36,449 nt of DNA from Maribacter ulvicola (GCF_900155985.1 NZ_FTMA01000014.1:1-36449), one strand, 5' to 3'; shown: positions 24,476 through 34,070, numbered from the stretch's first letter. Numbers and translations: made by a program. Notes: a model not told the origin generated them from the sequence alone.

Positions 24476-27400
24476 TTTTTGCTGTTCGTTGTACGTTGCT
24501 CGTTGTTGGTACTCAGTGTTCGGTTTTCAGTTGGCAGTTTCAGTGTTCAGTGTTCGGTTGTCAGTTTTCAGTTAGCAGTATCAGTGGGCAGTTTCAGTGT
24601 TCAGTTAGCAGTAGCAGTGGGCAGTACCGGTAATCAGTTGACAGTAACAATCTGTTGAATTTATGTAACTATTTGTATTTAAAGTAATACTGTCACTTCG
24701 AGTGGCTTTTTGTTGCAGCGTAGCGAAAACCAAAAAGTTGTATCGAGAACCATTGGTACACGTAAAGGTTCTCGATACTAATTTCTCGTGCCTCGAAATT
24801 CACTCGAACTGACAAATGATAATTAGGTGATTGAGCGGTAACGACGTAATGGTTCGGTTACTTGTTAGTTTGTGCTTTTAGTAGGCAGTTTCAGTGTTCA
24901 GTGTTCAGTGTTCGGTTGTCAGTTTTCAGTTAGCAGTATCAGTAATCAGTTGACAGTAACAGTTGGCAGTTTTAAGAACGTCATTGGGACGAGCTTTTCG
25001 CGATGTGGTATTCTTTTGAATTTGTGTTGCATTCCTTTCGACTGCGCTCAGGATGACATTTCGTTTATAAGAATGTCACTTCGAGTGGCTTTTTGTTGTA
25101 GCATAGCGAAAATCATAAAGTTGAATCGAGAACTTTGGTACATGTAAAAGTTCTCGATACTAATTTCTCGTGCCTCGAAATTCACTCGAACTGACAAATG
25201 ATGATTAGGTGATTGAGCGGTAACGACGTAATGGTTCGGTTACTTGTTAGTTTGTGCTTTTAGTAGGCAGTTTCAGTGTTCAGTGTTCGGTTGTCAGTTT
25301 TCAGTTAGCAGTATTAGTAATCAGTTGACAGTAACAGTTGACAGTTTTAAGATCGTCATTGTGAGGAGCTTTTCGCGATGTGGTATTCTTTTGAATTTGT
25401 GTTCCATTCCTTTCGACTGCGCTCAGGATGACATTTCGTTTATAAGAATGTCACTTCGAGTGGCTTTTTGTTGTAGCATAGTGAAAACCAAAAAGTTGTA
25501 TCGAGAACTTTGGTACACGTAAAGGTTCTCGATACTAATTTCTAGTGCCTCGAAATTCACTCGAACTGACAAATGATAATTAGGGGATTGAGCGGAGCGG
25601 ACGTAATGGTTCGGTTACTTGTAAGATTGCGCTTTTAGTAGGCAGTTTCAGTGTTCAGTTTTCAGTTAGCAGTATCAGTAATCAGTTGACAGTAACAGTT
25701 GGCAGTTTTAAGAACGTCATTGGGACGAGCTTTTCGCGATGTGGTATTCTTTTGAATTTGTGTTCCATTCCCTTGGACTGCGCTCAGGATAACATTTCAT
25801 TAATCAGAATGTCACTTCGAGTGGCTTTTTGTTGTAGCAAAGCGAAAACCAAAAAGTTGTATCGAGAACTTTGGTACACGTAAAGGTTCTCGATACTAAT
25901 TTCTCCTGCCTCGAAATTCACTCGAACTGACAAATGATAATTAGGTCACTGAGCGGAGCAGAAGTAGTGGTTCGGTTACTTGTTAGCTTGCGCTTTTAGT
26001 AGGCAGTTTCAGTGTTTAGTGTTCAGTGTTCAGTTAGCAGTATCAGTAATCAGTTGACAGTAACAGTTGGCAGTTTAAAGAACGTCATTGCGAGGAGCTT
26101 TTCGCGATGTGGTAATCTTTTGAATTTGTGTTGCATTCCTTTCGACTGCGCTCAGGATAACATTTCATTTATAAGAATGTCACTTCGAGTGGCTTTTTGT
26201 TGTAGCATAGCGAAAACCAAAAAGTTGTATCGAGAACTTTGGTACACAAAAAGGTTCTCGATACTAATTTCTCGTGCCTCGAAATTCACTCGAACTGACA
26301 AAAAAACAATTAGGTCACTGAGCGAAGCCGACGTAATGGTTCGGTTACTTGTTAGTTTGCGTTTTTAGTAGGCAGTTTCAGTTTTCAGTTTTCAGTGTTC
26401 AGTGTTCGGTTTTCAGTTTTCAGTTAGCAGTATCAGTGGGCAGTACCGGTAATCAGTTGACAGTAACAATCTGTTGAATTTATGTAACTATTTGTATTTA
26501 AAGTAATACTGTCACTTCGAGTGGCTTTTTGTTGAAGCATAGCGAAAACCAAAAAGTTGTATCGAGAACTTTGGTACACAAAAGGGTTCTCGATACTAAT
26601 TTCTCGTGTCTCGAAATTCACTCGAACTGACAAATGATAATTAGGTCACTGAGCGAAGGAGAAGTAGTGGTTCGGTTACTTGTTAGTTTGCGCTTTTAGT
26701 AGGCAGTTTCAGTGTTCGGTTTTCAGTTTTCAGTTAGCAGTATCAGTGGGCAGTTTCAGTGTGCAGTACCGGTAATCAGTTGGCAGTAACAATCTGTTGA
26801 ATTTATGCAACTATTTGTCTTTAAGGTAATACTGTCACTTCGAGTGGCTTTTTGTTATAGCGTAGCGAAAACCAAAAGTTGTATCGAGAACTTTGGTACA
26901 CAAAAGGGTTCTCGATACTAATTTCTAGTGCCTCGAAATTCACTCGAACTAGACAAATGATAATTAGGGGATTGAGCGGAGCAGAAGTAGTGGTTCGGTT
27001 ACTTGAAAGATTGCGCTTTTAGTAGGCAGTTTCAGTGTTTAGTGTTCAGTGTTCAGTATCAGTAGGCAGTACCAGTAATCAGTTGACAGTAACAGTTGAC
27101 AGTTTTAAGAACGTCATTGCGAGGAGCTTTTCGCGACGTGGCAATCTGTTTATTTTGTGTTGCATTCCTTTCGGCTGCGCTCAGGATAACATTTCATTTA
27201 TAAGAATGTCACTTCGAGTGGCTTTTTGTTGTAGCGTAGTGAAAACCAAAAAGTTGTATCGAGAACTTTGGTGCACAAAAAGGTTCTTGATACTAATTTC
27301 TCCTGCCTCGAAATTCACTCGAACTGACAAATGATAATTTGGTCACTGAGCGGTAACGACGTAATGGTTCGGTTACTTGTTAGTTTACGTTTTTAGTAGG

Positions 27401-28020
27401 CAGTTTCAGTGTTCAGTGTTCAGTGTTCAGTTTTCAGTTTTCAGTGTTCAGTTAGCAGTATCAGTAATCAGTTGACAGTAACAGTTGGCAGTTTTAAGAA
27501 CGTCATTGCGAGAAGCTTTTCGCGACGTGGCAATCTGTTTATTTTGTGTTGCATTCCTTTCGACTGCGCTTAGGATAACATTTCATTTATAAGAATGTCA
27601 CTTCGAGTGGCTTTTTGTTAAAGCATAGCGAAAACCAAAAAGTTGTATCGAGAACTTTGGTATACGTAAAAGTTCTCGATACTAATTTCTCCTGCCTCTA
27701 AATTCACTCGAACTGACAAATGATAATTAGGTCACTGAGCGAAGGAGAAGTAGTGGTTCGGTTACTTGTTAGTTTGCGCTTTTAGTAGGCAGTTCCAGTT
27801 TTCAGTTTTCAGTTAGCAGTATCAGTGGGCAGTACCAGTAATCAGTTGGCAGTAACAATCTGTTGAATTTATGCAACTATTTGTCTTTAAGGTAATACTG
27901 TCACTTCGAGTGGCTTTTTGTTGAAGCATAGCGAAAACCAAAAAGTTGTATCGAGAACTTTGGTACACGTAAAGGTTCTCGATACTAATTTCTCGTGCCT
28001 CGAAATTCACTCGAACTGAC
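24476..28020. repeat. Array of ten complex repeat units
   Basis: About 3.5 kb without genes, made of ten units of 303-389 bp. Each unit ends in a 121-122-bp module that starts GTCACTTCGAGTGGC and ends CACTCGAACTGAC: 24692-24813, 25075-25195, 25450-25570, 25811-25931, 26179-26299, 26511-26631, 26834-26954, 27208-27328, 27597-27717 and 27900-28020. The module ends pair (12/13), and inside it TATCGAGAAC pairs with GTTCTCGATA, so it can form a nested cruciform. Upstream of each module is a CAGT-rich tract and one of two linkers: type I, carrying TTTCGACTGCGCTCAGGAT (units 2, 3, 4, 5, 8, 9), or type II, carrying AACAATCTGTTGAATTTATG (units 1, 6, 7, 10). Short reading frames across the units repeat with the array and are not genes. 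Confidence 0.95.
24510..24660 (+). repeat. CAGTNN(N) microrepeat tract
   Basis: The first and longest tract of imperfect 6-7-base repeats of the form CAGT plus 2-3 variable bases (CAGTTGG CAGTTT CAGTGTT, and so on), with the CAG phase kept over about 18 steps. Similar shorter tracts precede every unit of the array, for example 24882-24968, 25264-25350, 26008-26075 and 27398-27493. Tract length varies between units, which suggests slippage. Confidence 0.85.
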
Positions 28021-28041
28021 CGGACAACGGACAACAACCCA

Positions 28042-28635
28042 TCAACGAACCTCAAAAATTCCAAACAGTTCCTTCCCTTGTCTCGGTTTAATCGAATTAT
28101 AACAAGGATCGAAAGTGATCGTTTTAAAATAGGTTGATAAATAGTTGGTGTACAGATCTTTGTTGCCGCCAAAAGGGCGCTTCGCCATGTCGTCGGTTAA
28201 TGGAATATCAAACCATAACCCTACAAGCTTTCCATTTGGTTTTAGTAGTTCAGACATGTGTTTGGCGTAGGCGTTTCTATTGTCATCGGTAGGTATAAAA
28301 GAGCAGAAAAAAGTCTGTTCTAGAATAAGATCATATTGACCTTTGAACTCAAAGAAATCTGCTTGGTGCATATTTGCATGCGGAAAATCAGGATTTCTAT
28401 TTTTAAATTCTTTCAGCGGAATTTCAGAGATATCTAGAATATGCACATTTTTAAATCCTGCTTTCCACAGGTATTCCGCTTCGTATGCGTTTCCGGCACC
28501 AGGTATTAAAATATGAATTGTTGTATCTGTCAATTGGTCTACGTATTCTTTAATGGGCGTAGAAGGGTAGCCAATATCCCAACCTGTTTGGTGTTCGTTA
28601 TAACGCTGCGTCCAGTAATTTTCTTCTTCTTTCAA
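28042..28635 (-). CDS. Thiopurine S-methyltransferase-like (TPMT) SAM-dependent methyltransferase
   Basis: A 197-residue cytoplasmic methyltransferase. WTQRYNEHQTGWDIGYPSTP is the TPMT-family opening; ILIPGAGNAYEAEYLWKAGF is the glycine-rich SAM-binding motif I, with HILDISEIPL as the acidic motif II; QADFFEFKGQYDLILEQTFF follows, then LKPNGKLVGLWFDIPL. Bacterial TPMT-family members methylate selenium, tellurium, thiocyanate or thiol compounds; the substrate here is open. The coding end stops only 21 bases from the repeat array, so the array probably arrived or grew right behind this gene. Divergent from the tricorn gene. Confidence 0.9.
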   Translation of the reverse strand: MKEEENYWTQRYNEHQTGWDIGYPSTPIKEYVDQLTDTTIHILIPGAGNAYEAEYLWKAGFKNVHILDISEIPLKEFKNRNPDFPHANMHQADFFEFKGQYDLILEQTFFCSFIPTDDNRNAYAKHMSELLKPNGKLVGLWFDIPLTDDMAKRPFGGNKDLYTNYLSTYFKTITFDPCYNSIKPRQGKELFGIFEVR

Positions 28636-28732
28636 TTTGTTATTCTAATAGTCATTTGTAATAGTAAATTTATACAGATTTGTTCGGTTTTGGCAAAGTA
28701 TATAGAAAAGCATACCAATGATTACACATAGA

Positions 28733-28763
28733 TTGCGGCAAACAATTGTAATTCTTATCTTTC
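28733..28763 (+). promoter_or_regulatory. Candidate Bacteroidota promoter for the tricorn gene
   Basis: TTG at 28733-28735, a 20-nt spacer and TATCTTTC at 28756-28763 match the Bacteroidota -33/-7 form (TTG, 19-21 nt, TAnnTTTG) except at the last base. It ends 30 bases before the ATG. Confidence 0.4.
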
Positions 28764-28793
28764 AACCACACTAAACACCAACTCGGTTAACGT

Positions 28794-31700
28794 ATGAAAC
28801 ACTCCTTTTTAATCGCCTTGGCGGTATGCCTAACGTATGTATCTACGGCACAAACAAATCCTAAATGGGCACGTTACCCAGCCATTTCTCCCGATGGTAA
28901 CACCATTGCATTTACGTATAAAGGAAACGTATTTACGGTGCCATCTAACGGCGGAGTGGCAAATCAGTTGACCTATCATTCCGCTCATGATTACGCTCCC
29001 GTGTGGAGTAAAAGCGGTGAGAAATTAGCTTTTACATCAAACAGGTATGGCAATTTTGATGTGTTTATCATGGATGCCAAAGGCGGACCATCAACAAGAC
29101 TGACCTATCATAGTAACGATGAGAAGCCCTATAGCTTCTCTGCCGATGATAAAACCGTTTTGTTTGGAGCATCACGACTAGATATTGCCGAACATAGGCA
29201 GTATCCAACAGCTTCCCAGCCAGAATTGTATAGTGTGCCCGCAAATGGCGGAAGGGTAGATCAAATTTTGACCGTTCCCGTAGAAGATGTGCAGGTTAAT
29301 GCGGATGGATCCATAATGGTGTATCACGATAAAAAAGGATATGAAAACGAATTTAGAAAGCATCATACATCTGCCATTACCAGAGATATTTGGTCGTATG
29401 ACCCATCCACCGGAAAACATAAACAACTAACAAGTTTTAAAGGGGAGGATCGTAATCCGGTATTTTCAAAAGATGGTAGTGCTATTTATTATTTAAGTGA
29501 GCAAGAAGGTACTTTTAATATCTTTTCAATGTCATTGACGGGAGCACCTGAAATTGCAGCACATACTAGTTTTAAGACCCACCCGGTTCGCTCTTTAAGT
29601 ATTGGAGATAATACGTTGGCGTTTGGTTACGATGGCGAAATTTATACGTTAAAAGCGGGTGAAGGTGTTAAGAAAGTAGATATAATAGTTAGAACACAAG
29701 AAGACAGTAATCCTATTTCATATAAATCAGTAAACGGTGGTGTTCAAGAAATGGATGTTGCACCCAACGGTAAGGAAATTGCATTTATAAGTAGGGGAGA
29801 AGTATTTGTAACCTCGGTAGATGGTTCTTTGACCAAACGTATAACCAACACCCCAGAGCAAGAACGTTTTGTACAGTTCATGCCCGATGGTAAATCTATA
29901 GCCTATTCAAGTGAACGCAATGGTAAATGGAGCATTTTCAAGTCCTCTAAAGTCCGATCGGAAGAACCGTATTTCTTTGCGTCGACCTTAATTAAAGAAG
30001 ATACTCTGGTGACTTCAAAAAATGATATCTACTTGCCAGAATTTTCGCCAGATAGTACCTATGTGGCGTATATGGAAGATAGAAGAACGTTGAAGGTCAA
30101 GAACCTAAAAACAAAAGCGGTAACGACCATTTTGACTCCCAATGAAGTTATTCATATGCGAGACGGTGATCAGTACTACCAATGGAGTCCAGATAGCAAG
30201 TGGCTATTGGTAGATTGGAGCGTTTCCTTAAATAATTCTGAACTTTTATTGATTTCAAAAGATGGCAAGCAGCGTAAGAACTTGACCCAAAGCGGGTATT
30301 ATGATTTTTCACCTAAATGGGTAAATGACGGCAGTCAGATCATATACTTTACCAACCGTGACGGACTTAAAAGTTATGCCACCAGTGGTTCTTTTGAAAC
30401 CGATGTATATAGTATGTTCTTGACCCAAGAATCGTGGGATAAATTCAATAATACCAAAGAAGAGTATGATTTATTGAAGATGATAGAAGCAGCAGAAAAA
30501 GAGAAAGAAGAAGGAGCCGATGATGATGATGATAAAAAGAAAAAGGGCAAAAAGGACGAAAAAAAGGAAGTGAAAGCGGTAAAGTTCGATTTGGAGGATG
30601 TAGACCGAAGAAAATCACGGCTTACCATACACTCCTCAAAATTGGCAGATGCCGTACTTTCTAAGGATGGGGAGAAGCTATATTACATTAGTAAGTTTGA
30701 GAAAGACTATAATCTTTGGGAAACAGAAATACGTACCAAGAGCACAAAAATGTTGATAGGCTTAGGCGCTAAATCAGCAGCGTTACAGTGGGATGCCAAA
30801 CAGGAAAATCTATTTCTATTATCTGATGGGAAAATCTCTAAAATAGATTTAAAAGCAGCTAAAAAAGAACCGGTGAAACTGAAAGCTGAAATGGTGTTGG
30901 ATGCCGATGCAGAACGCAAGTTTATGTTTGATCATATTTGGTTGAAAACCAACGGAATCTTTTATACGTCTACTTTTCACGGTATTGATTGGGAAGCTAT
31001 ACGTACAGAATATGAGAAATACCTGCCACATATTGGTAATGATTATGAATTCTCTGAAATGATTTCAGAAATGTTAGGCGAGCTGAATGTGAGTCACGCC
31101 GGAGGTCGTTTTTCAGATGAAATAGATAACGGCGATCAAACAGCATCGCTCGGTATTTTTATGGATTATAAACATACAGGTGATGGAATAAAGATTACCG
31201 AAGTCATTAAAGGCGGACCGCTGGATAAATCGGGATTCGATATAGAACCCGGTATGGTCATTCAAAAAATAAACGGAGAAACTATAGGTAGTTCTACTGA
31301 CGTAGCACGTTATTTAAACCGTATTGCAGGTGATTTTACCTTGTTAGATGTTGTAGATGAAAAAGGCAAAAAGAAACAGATTACCGTAAAGCCAATTTCA
31401 CTTAGGCAAGAAGGTAGGTTGTTGTATGACCGATGGGTAAAGGCCAATGAAAAAGAGGTACTGGAAAAGAGCAACGGAACATTGGGTTACGTGCATATAC
31501 CAGGTATGGCAGACGGACCTTACCGTACTATTTATGAAGAAATGCTAGGGAAATTTAATGACAAAAAAGCGGTCATAGTAGATACCCGTTTTAATGGAGG
31601 TGGCGACTTGGTAGCAGATCTGGCAATGTTCTTTACCGGTATACCATTTCTATCGTATGAAACAGAGGATAGGGTAGTAGGTGGCGAGCCAACCTCTCGT

Positions 31701-32027
31701 TGGACAAAGCCAACCTTGGCCATGTTCAATGAATCTATGTACAGTGATGGCTCTTGCTTTGCAAGTGGCTATGTAGATTTAAAGATCGGTAAAACCGTTG
31801 GTATGCCCGTACCGGGTACGTGTAGCTTTGCCGGTTGGGAACGTTTACCAAACGGCGGTGTTTGGGGCGTTGTTCCTGTAAGTGCCAAAAACAAAGCAGG
31901 CGAATGGATGGAAAACAACGAAACCAACCCAGAAATTATAGTCAAAAATCAGCCAGACGTCATTGCAAAAGGCACTGATCAGCAATTGGAGAAATCTATT
32001 GAGGTGTTGATGAAGGAGGTGGAGTAA
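28794..32027 (+). CDS. Tricorn protease homologue (S41 family)
   Basis: A 1077-residue exported peptidase with signal peptide MKHSFLIALAVCLTYVSTAQ. It has two beta-propeller regions (about 25-300 and 310-560; blades such as PAISPDGNTIAFTYKGNVF), a charged low-complexity linker at about 565-600 (EKEKEEGADDDDDKKKKGKK), a C1 helical segment with NVSHAGG (Ser-His pair near 766), a PDZ domain (about 790-865) and a C2 domain with VDTRFNGGGDLVADL, the nucleophile region MYSDGSCFASGY near 982 and a late Glu in MENNETNPE. This is the tricorn layout (S745/H746/S965/E1023 in the archaeal enzyme). It degrades peptides to di- to tetrapeptides; here it would act in the periplasm. Full-length and intact. 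Confidence 0.93.
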   Translation: MKHSFLIALAVCLTYVSTAQTNPKWARYPAISPDGNTIAFTYKGNVFTVPSNGGVANQLTYHSAHDYAPVWSKSGEKLAFTSNRYGNFDVFIMDAKGGPSTRLTYHSNDEKPYSFSADDKTVLFGASRLDIAEHRQYPTASQPELYSVPANGGRVDQILTVPVEDVQVNADGSIMVYHDKKGYENEFRKHHTSAITRDIWSYDPSTGKHKQLTSFKGEDRNPVFSKDGSAIYYLSEQEGTFNIFSMSLTGAPEIAAHTSFKTHPVRSLSIGDNTLAFGYDGEIYTLKAGEGVKKVDIIVRTQEDSNPISYKSVNGGVQEMDVAPNGKEIAFISRGEVFVTSVDGSLTKRITNTPEQERFVQFMPDGKSIAYSSERNGKWSIFKSSKVRSEEPYFFASTLIKEDTLVTSKNDIYLPEFSPDSTYVAYMEDRRTLKVKNLKTKAVTTILTPNEVIHMRDGDQYYQWSPDSKWLLVDWSVSLNNSELLLISKDGKQRKNLTQSGYYDFSPKWVNDGSQIIYFTNRDGLKSYATSGSFETDVYSMFLTQESWDKFNNTKEEYDLLKMIEAAEKEKEEGADDDDDKKKKGKKDEKKEVKAVKFDLEDVDRRKSRLTIHSSKLADAVLSKDGEKLYYISKFEKDYNLWETEIRTKSTKMLIGLGAKSAALQWDAKQENLFLLSDGKISKIDLKAAKKEPVKLKAEMVLDADAERKFMFDHIWLKTNGIFYTSTFHGIDWEAIRTEYEKYLPHIGNDYEFSEMISEMLGELNVSHAGGRFSDEIDNGDQTASLGIFMDYKHTGDGIKITEVIKGGPLDKSGFDIEPGMVIQKINGETIGSSTDVARYLNRIAGDFTLLDVVDEKGKKKQITVKPISLRQEGRLLYDRWVKANEKEVLEKSNGTLGYVHIPGMADGPYRTIYEEMLGKFNDKKAVIVDTRFNGGGDLVADLAMFFTGIPFLSYETEDRVVGGEPTSRWTKPTLAMFNESMYSDGSCFASGYVDLKIGKTVGMPVPGTCSFAGWERLPNGGVWGVVPVSAKNKAGEWMENNETNPEIIVKNQPDVIAKGTDQQLEKSIEVLMKEVE

Positions 32028-32059
32028 TCCAAAAATTTAGAAATAAGGAATAATTACAA

Positions 32060-32095
32060 TTGTACATATCTTTTTATATTTAGGGATATGTGCAA
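32060..32095 (+). promoter_or_regulatory. Hairpin at the front of leader C
   Basis: TTGTACATATC (32060-32070) and GATATGTGCAA (32085-32095) pair over 11 bp with one G-T pair around a 14-nt loop ending AGG. The right arm overlaps the conserved leader. The same structure with the same loop length occurs at 34071-34106. Confidence 0.65.
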
Positions 32096-32108
32096 TGGTG
32101 TACATATA
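32086..32108 (+). promoter_or_regulatory. Conserved cassette leader, copy C
   Basis: ATATGTGCAATGGTGTACAT then ATA, 5 nt (TAATA) and GTT at 32114. It is 22/23 identical to copy A. It lies 58 bases after the tricorn stop, just where the accessory zone begins. Confidence 0.8.
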
Positions 32109-32199
32109 TAATAGTTAGCAAACATAAAAAAACACTCATTAAACTGTAACATTTTACTTAGTCCTGTATCTAAAGGGTATAAACATAAAAATTAAGAAA

Positions 32200-32403
32200 A
32201 TGTACAACAAAAGAAAAACAAAATGGTTTCCATTAATCTCAATAGGACTTTTAATGGTAGTACTTCCAAGTTTCATTGAACATATGGGTTCTTGGCATAT
32301 TACGGAATTATACAAGGGTATATTGATGGGAACTGGAATTGGATTAGAAATTATTGCTTTAATATTTATCCGTAGAGATAGAATGCAAACGAAACAACAA
32401 TAA
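32200..32403 (+). CDS. Small two-helix membrane protein
   Basis: A 67-residue protein with a basic N-terminus (MYNKRKTKW), a membrane helix (FPLISIGLLMVVLPSFI), a short loop, a second helix (GILMGTGIGLEIIALIFI) and a basic tail RRDRMQTKQQ. No family recognised. It lies 56 bases upstream of the ECF sigma gene in the same cassette and may belong to its circuit, for example as a target or modulator; that is inference from position. Confidence 0.7.
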   Translation: MYNKRKTKWFPLISIGLLMVVLPSFIEHMGSWHITELYKGILMGTGIGLEIIALIFIRRDRMQTKQQ

Positions 32404-32459
32404 TTTATTAATAAACTTAGTCAAAGACCAATTTTAACAAAGTTTCATTTATTCAGATT

Positions 32460-32936
32460 ATGGGTTTTGACGAAATTTATAAAAGCTATTCATCCAAAAT
32501 ATTTCGTGTTTGTCTAGGCTATTTTAATGATTATGATTTGGCAAAAGACATCACCCAAGAAACATTTATTTCCGTTTGGCAAAATTTGGCAAAATTTGAA
32601 AACCGCTCTTCCATCGGAACTTGGATTTATAGAATAGCTACTAATAAATGTTTACGTAGAATTCAAAAAGAAAATTCTCATCCAACTGTAGAACTTCCTA
32701 CAAATTTAAAGTATGTAGCACCAAGTTTTGAAGAAGACGAAAAACTATCAAGATTACACCAATACATTTCTGAACTTCCAGAATTGGAAAGAATAATTAT
32801 CACATTATCATTAGAAGACGTTTCGCAAGAAAAAATTGCGGAAATTATTGGGATTTCACACGCAAATATTCGAGTGAAACTTCATAGGATTAAAGCAAAA
32901 CTCACCAAAAAATTCGAAGAGAATGGACAATTTTGA
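32460..32936 (+). CDS. ECF RNA polymerase sigma factor
   Basis: A 158-residue sigma factor, slightly short but complete. Region 2: FDEIYKSYSSKIFRVCLGYF, DLAKDITQETFISVWQNL and SSIGTWIYRIATNKCLRRIQ. Region 4: SELPELERIIITLSLEDVSQ and IAEIIGISHANIRVKLHRIK, the helix-turn-helix. It differs clearly from the chromosomal ECF factor at 16378-16914. The stop overlaps the next gene by 14 bases, the usual arrangement with a partner that restrains it. Its presence on an accessory cassette means host transcription could be altered on acquisition. Confidence 0.92.
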   Translation: MGFDEIYKSYSSKIFRVCLGYFNDYDLAKDITQETFISVWQNLAKFENRSSIGTWIYRIATNKCLRRIQKENSHPTVELPTNLKYVAPSFEEDEKLSRLHQYISELPELERIIITLSLEDVSQEKIAEIIGISHANIRVKLHRIKAKLTKKFEENGQF

Positions 32937-33498
32937 AGACATTAAACAACTTTGGAATTCCAAAAACACTTTGGATATTCCTAATTTAGAACATATACAA
33001 AATGTTGTAAAAAAATACCACCGCAAGAGAAAACGTAATGCTTTTTTAGTGACTTCTTCATTTGTTTTATGTGGTATAGCTTTTGTTTTGATTATTATTC
33101 TTCACAAGCCATTACATTGGTCAACCAGTTTCGGAGTAATTCTAATTTCAATAGGATTTTTATCAGGATTGGCTCTTAAGCTAAAATCATTAAAGAATAT
33201 TTCTAAAAACGAATTGAAGTCTAACAACGATTTCCTTAAAGATTTAATCAAAGACATCAATAAAGAAAAATCAAAAGTAAATTTACATTTAATATTTTCA
33301 GTTCTATTGTTAGCAATTGGATATGGATTTTTTATTTATGAAGAGATTAAAGACAGTCACCTTGAATTAATTTTGAGTTACCTTGGAATTACACTTTTCG
33401 CATTTGGAATGTATTTTATTTTCAGACCTTTTATGAAAAGAAAATCAAAAAAGAAAATTCAATTAATAATTGATGAAATAGAAAAAAACGTTTGCTAA
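32923..33498 (+). CDS. Membrane protein, putative anti-sigma partner
   Basis: A 191-residue protein. The N-terminal 37 residues are cytoplasmic (MDNFEDIKQLWNSKNTLDIP, then a basic KKYHRKRKRN). Two helices lie near 38-75, then a polar lysine-rich loop (about 85-125) and two more helices near 126-165, with a basic C-terminal tail. I recognise no named family. Overlap of 14 bases with the sigma gene and the FEDIKQLW-type N-terminus, common in Flavobacteria next to ECF sigma genes, support a role in holding the sigma factor at the membrane. The last codons lie within the right boundary repeat of the cassette, so the gene end and the element end coincide. Confidence 0.75.
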   Translation: MDNFEDIKQLWNSKNTLDIPNLEHIQNVVKKYHRKRKRNAFLVTSSFVLCGIAFVLIIILHKPLHWSTSFGVILISIGFLSGLALKLKSLKNISKNELKSNNDFLKDLIKDINKEKSKVNLHLIFSVLLLAIGYGFFIYEEIKDSHLELILSYLGITLFAFGMYFIFRPFMKRKSKKKIQLIIDEIEKNVC

Positions 33499-33594
33499 CA
33501 CCGGTAACCGTTGCACAATCCTATGATTAGAAATAATCACTATCGATATAAGGCTTGTCAAGGGGCTTTTTTTATGCCATGTTAAAAGCTGAAC

Positions 33595-33795
33595 CTAAAT
33601 TTCAGGTGCAGTTGAAAAAGGCTTTTCACGAATTGAACCATACTTTTTATAAATAAAGGCAAGCTTCCCCGCCCCGCTTTTCGGGCGTTTGTTTTCCAGT
33701 TTAAGGTACTTCTTGAGATTGTAAGCTATCGCGGACAGGTGCATGACCTTTTTCGCCTGTGGGAGTCCGATCGTATGTATTTTTCGCATTCCCAT
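33595..33795 (-). pseudogene. 3' remnant of an IS1182-like transposase gene
   Basis: The frame reads MGMRKIHTIGLPQAKKVMHL then SAIAYNLKKYLKLENKRPKS, followed by about 25 residues to the stop. GMRKxxTxGxxxAxKxxxLxAxAYNLKKYLK is the typical C-terminal end of IS1182-type DDE transposases. The rest of the enzyme (more than 350 residues) is missing and no coding trace continues upstream. It lies between cassettes C and B, showing past insertion and deletion in this zone. Confidence 0.75.
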
Positions 33796-33799
33796 GAAC

Positions 33800-34070
33800 T
33801 GGTTTTATGTTATAAAATAAGTCCATTTACCTTTTAAAAATTATTTTTTTCCAATACAATATAATATAATATAATTGCGATTACTGTCTATTTTCCAATG
33901 AATTTATAGCACATTTAACGTATTAAAAATAGACTGCTTGTTGGTTAATTTTAGTCATTTCTTACTTAGAGTAAAACATTTTTATGTGATTATGGTTTCC
34001 CGTAATGGAATATGAGCTAATAATTGTAGGTTTATTCTTTAATGGTATATTAGTGCACTTAAAAAAAACA
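33800..34070. other. AT-rich spacer between IS remnant and cassette B
   Basis: About 270 very AT-rich bases without a believable gene. A short TATAA-type microsatellite (four to five steps) lies at about 33855-33877. Confidence 0.6.

Larger units (their letters stand above)
32114..33499 (+). mobile_element. Candidate gene cassette C (sigma-factor cargo)
   Basis: The unit starts GTTAGCAAAC (32114-32123) and ends GTTTGCTAAC (33490-33499), an exact 10-bp inverted repeat; the right copy covers the last codons and stop of the last gene. It carries three genes in one orientation: a small membrane protein, an ECF sigma factor and a membrane partner. The sequence after AAC (ACCGGTAACCGTTGCAC) differs from the 148-bp repeat that follows cassettes A and B. 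Mobility is inferred from architecture. Confidence 0.6.

Noticed and set aside
24872..27334. Several 65-118-residue reading frames with near-identical proteins in the repeat array
   Set aside because: They occur once per repeat unit, follow the repeat boundaries, contain translated CAGT tracts and hairpins, and vary in length when the repeat varies; they are by-products of the array.
24476..28020. CRISPR array
   Set aside because: Repeats are 120 bp or more, structured and imperfect, and the intervening segments are themselves repeated rather than unique spacers; no cas genes are present.
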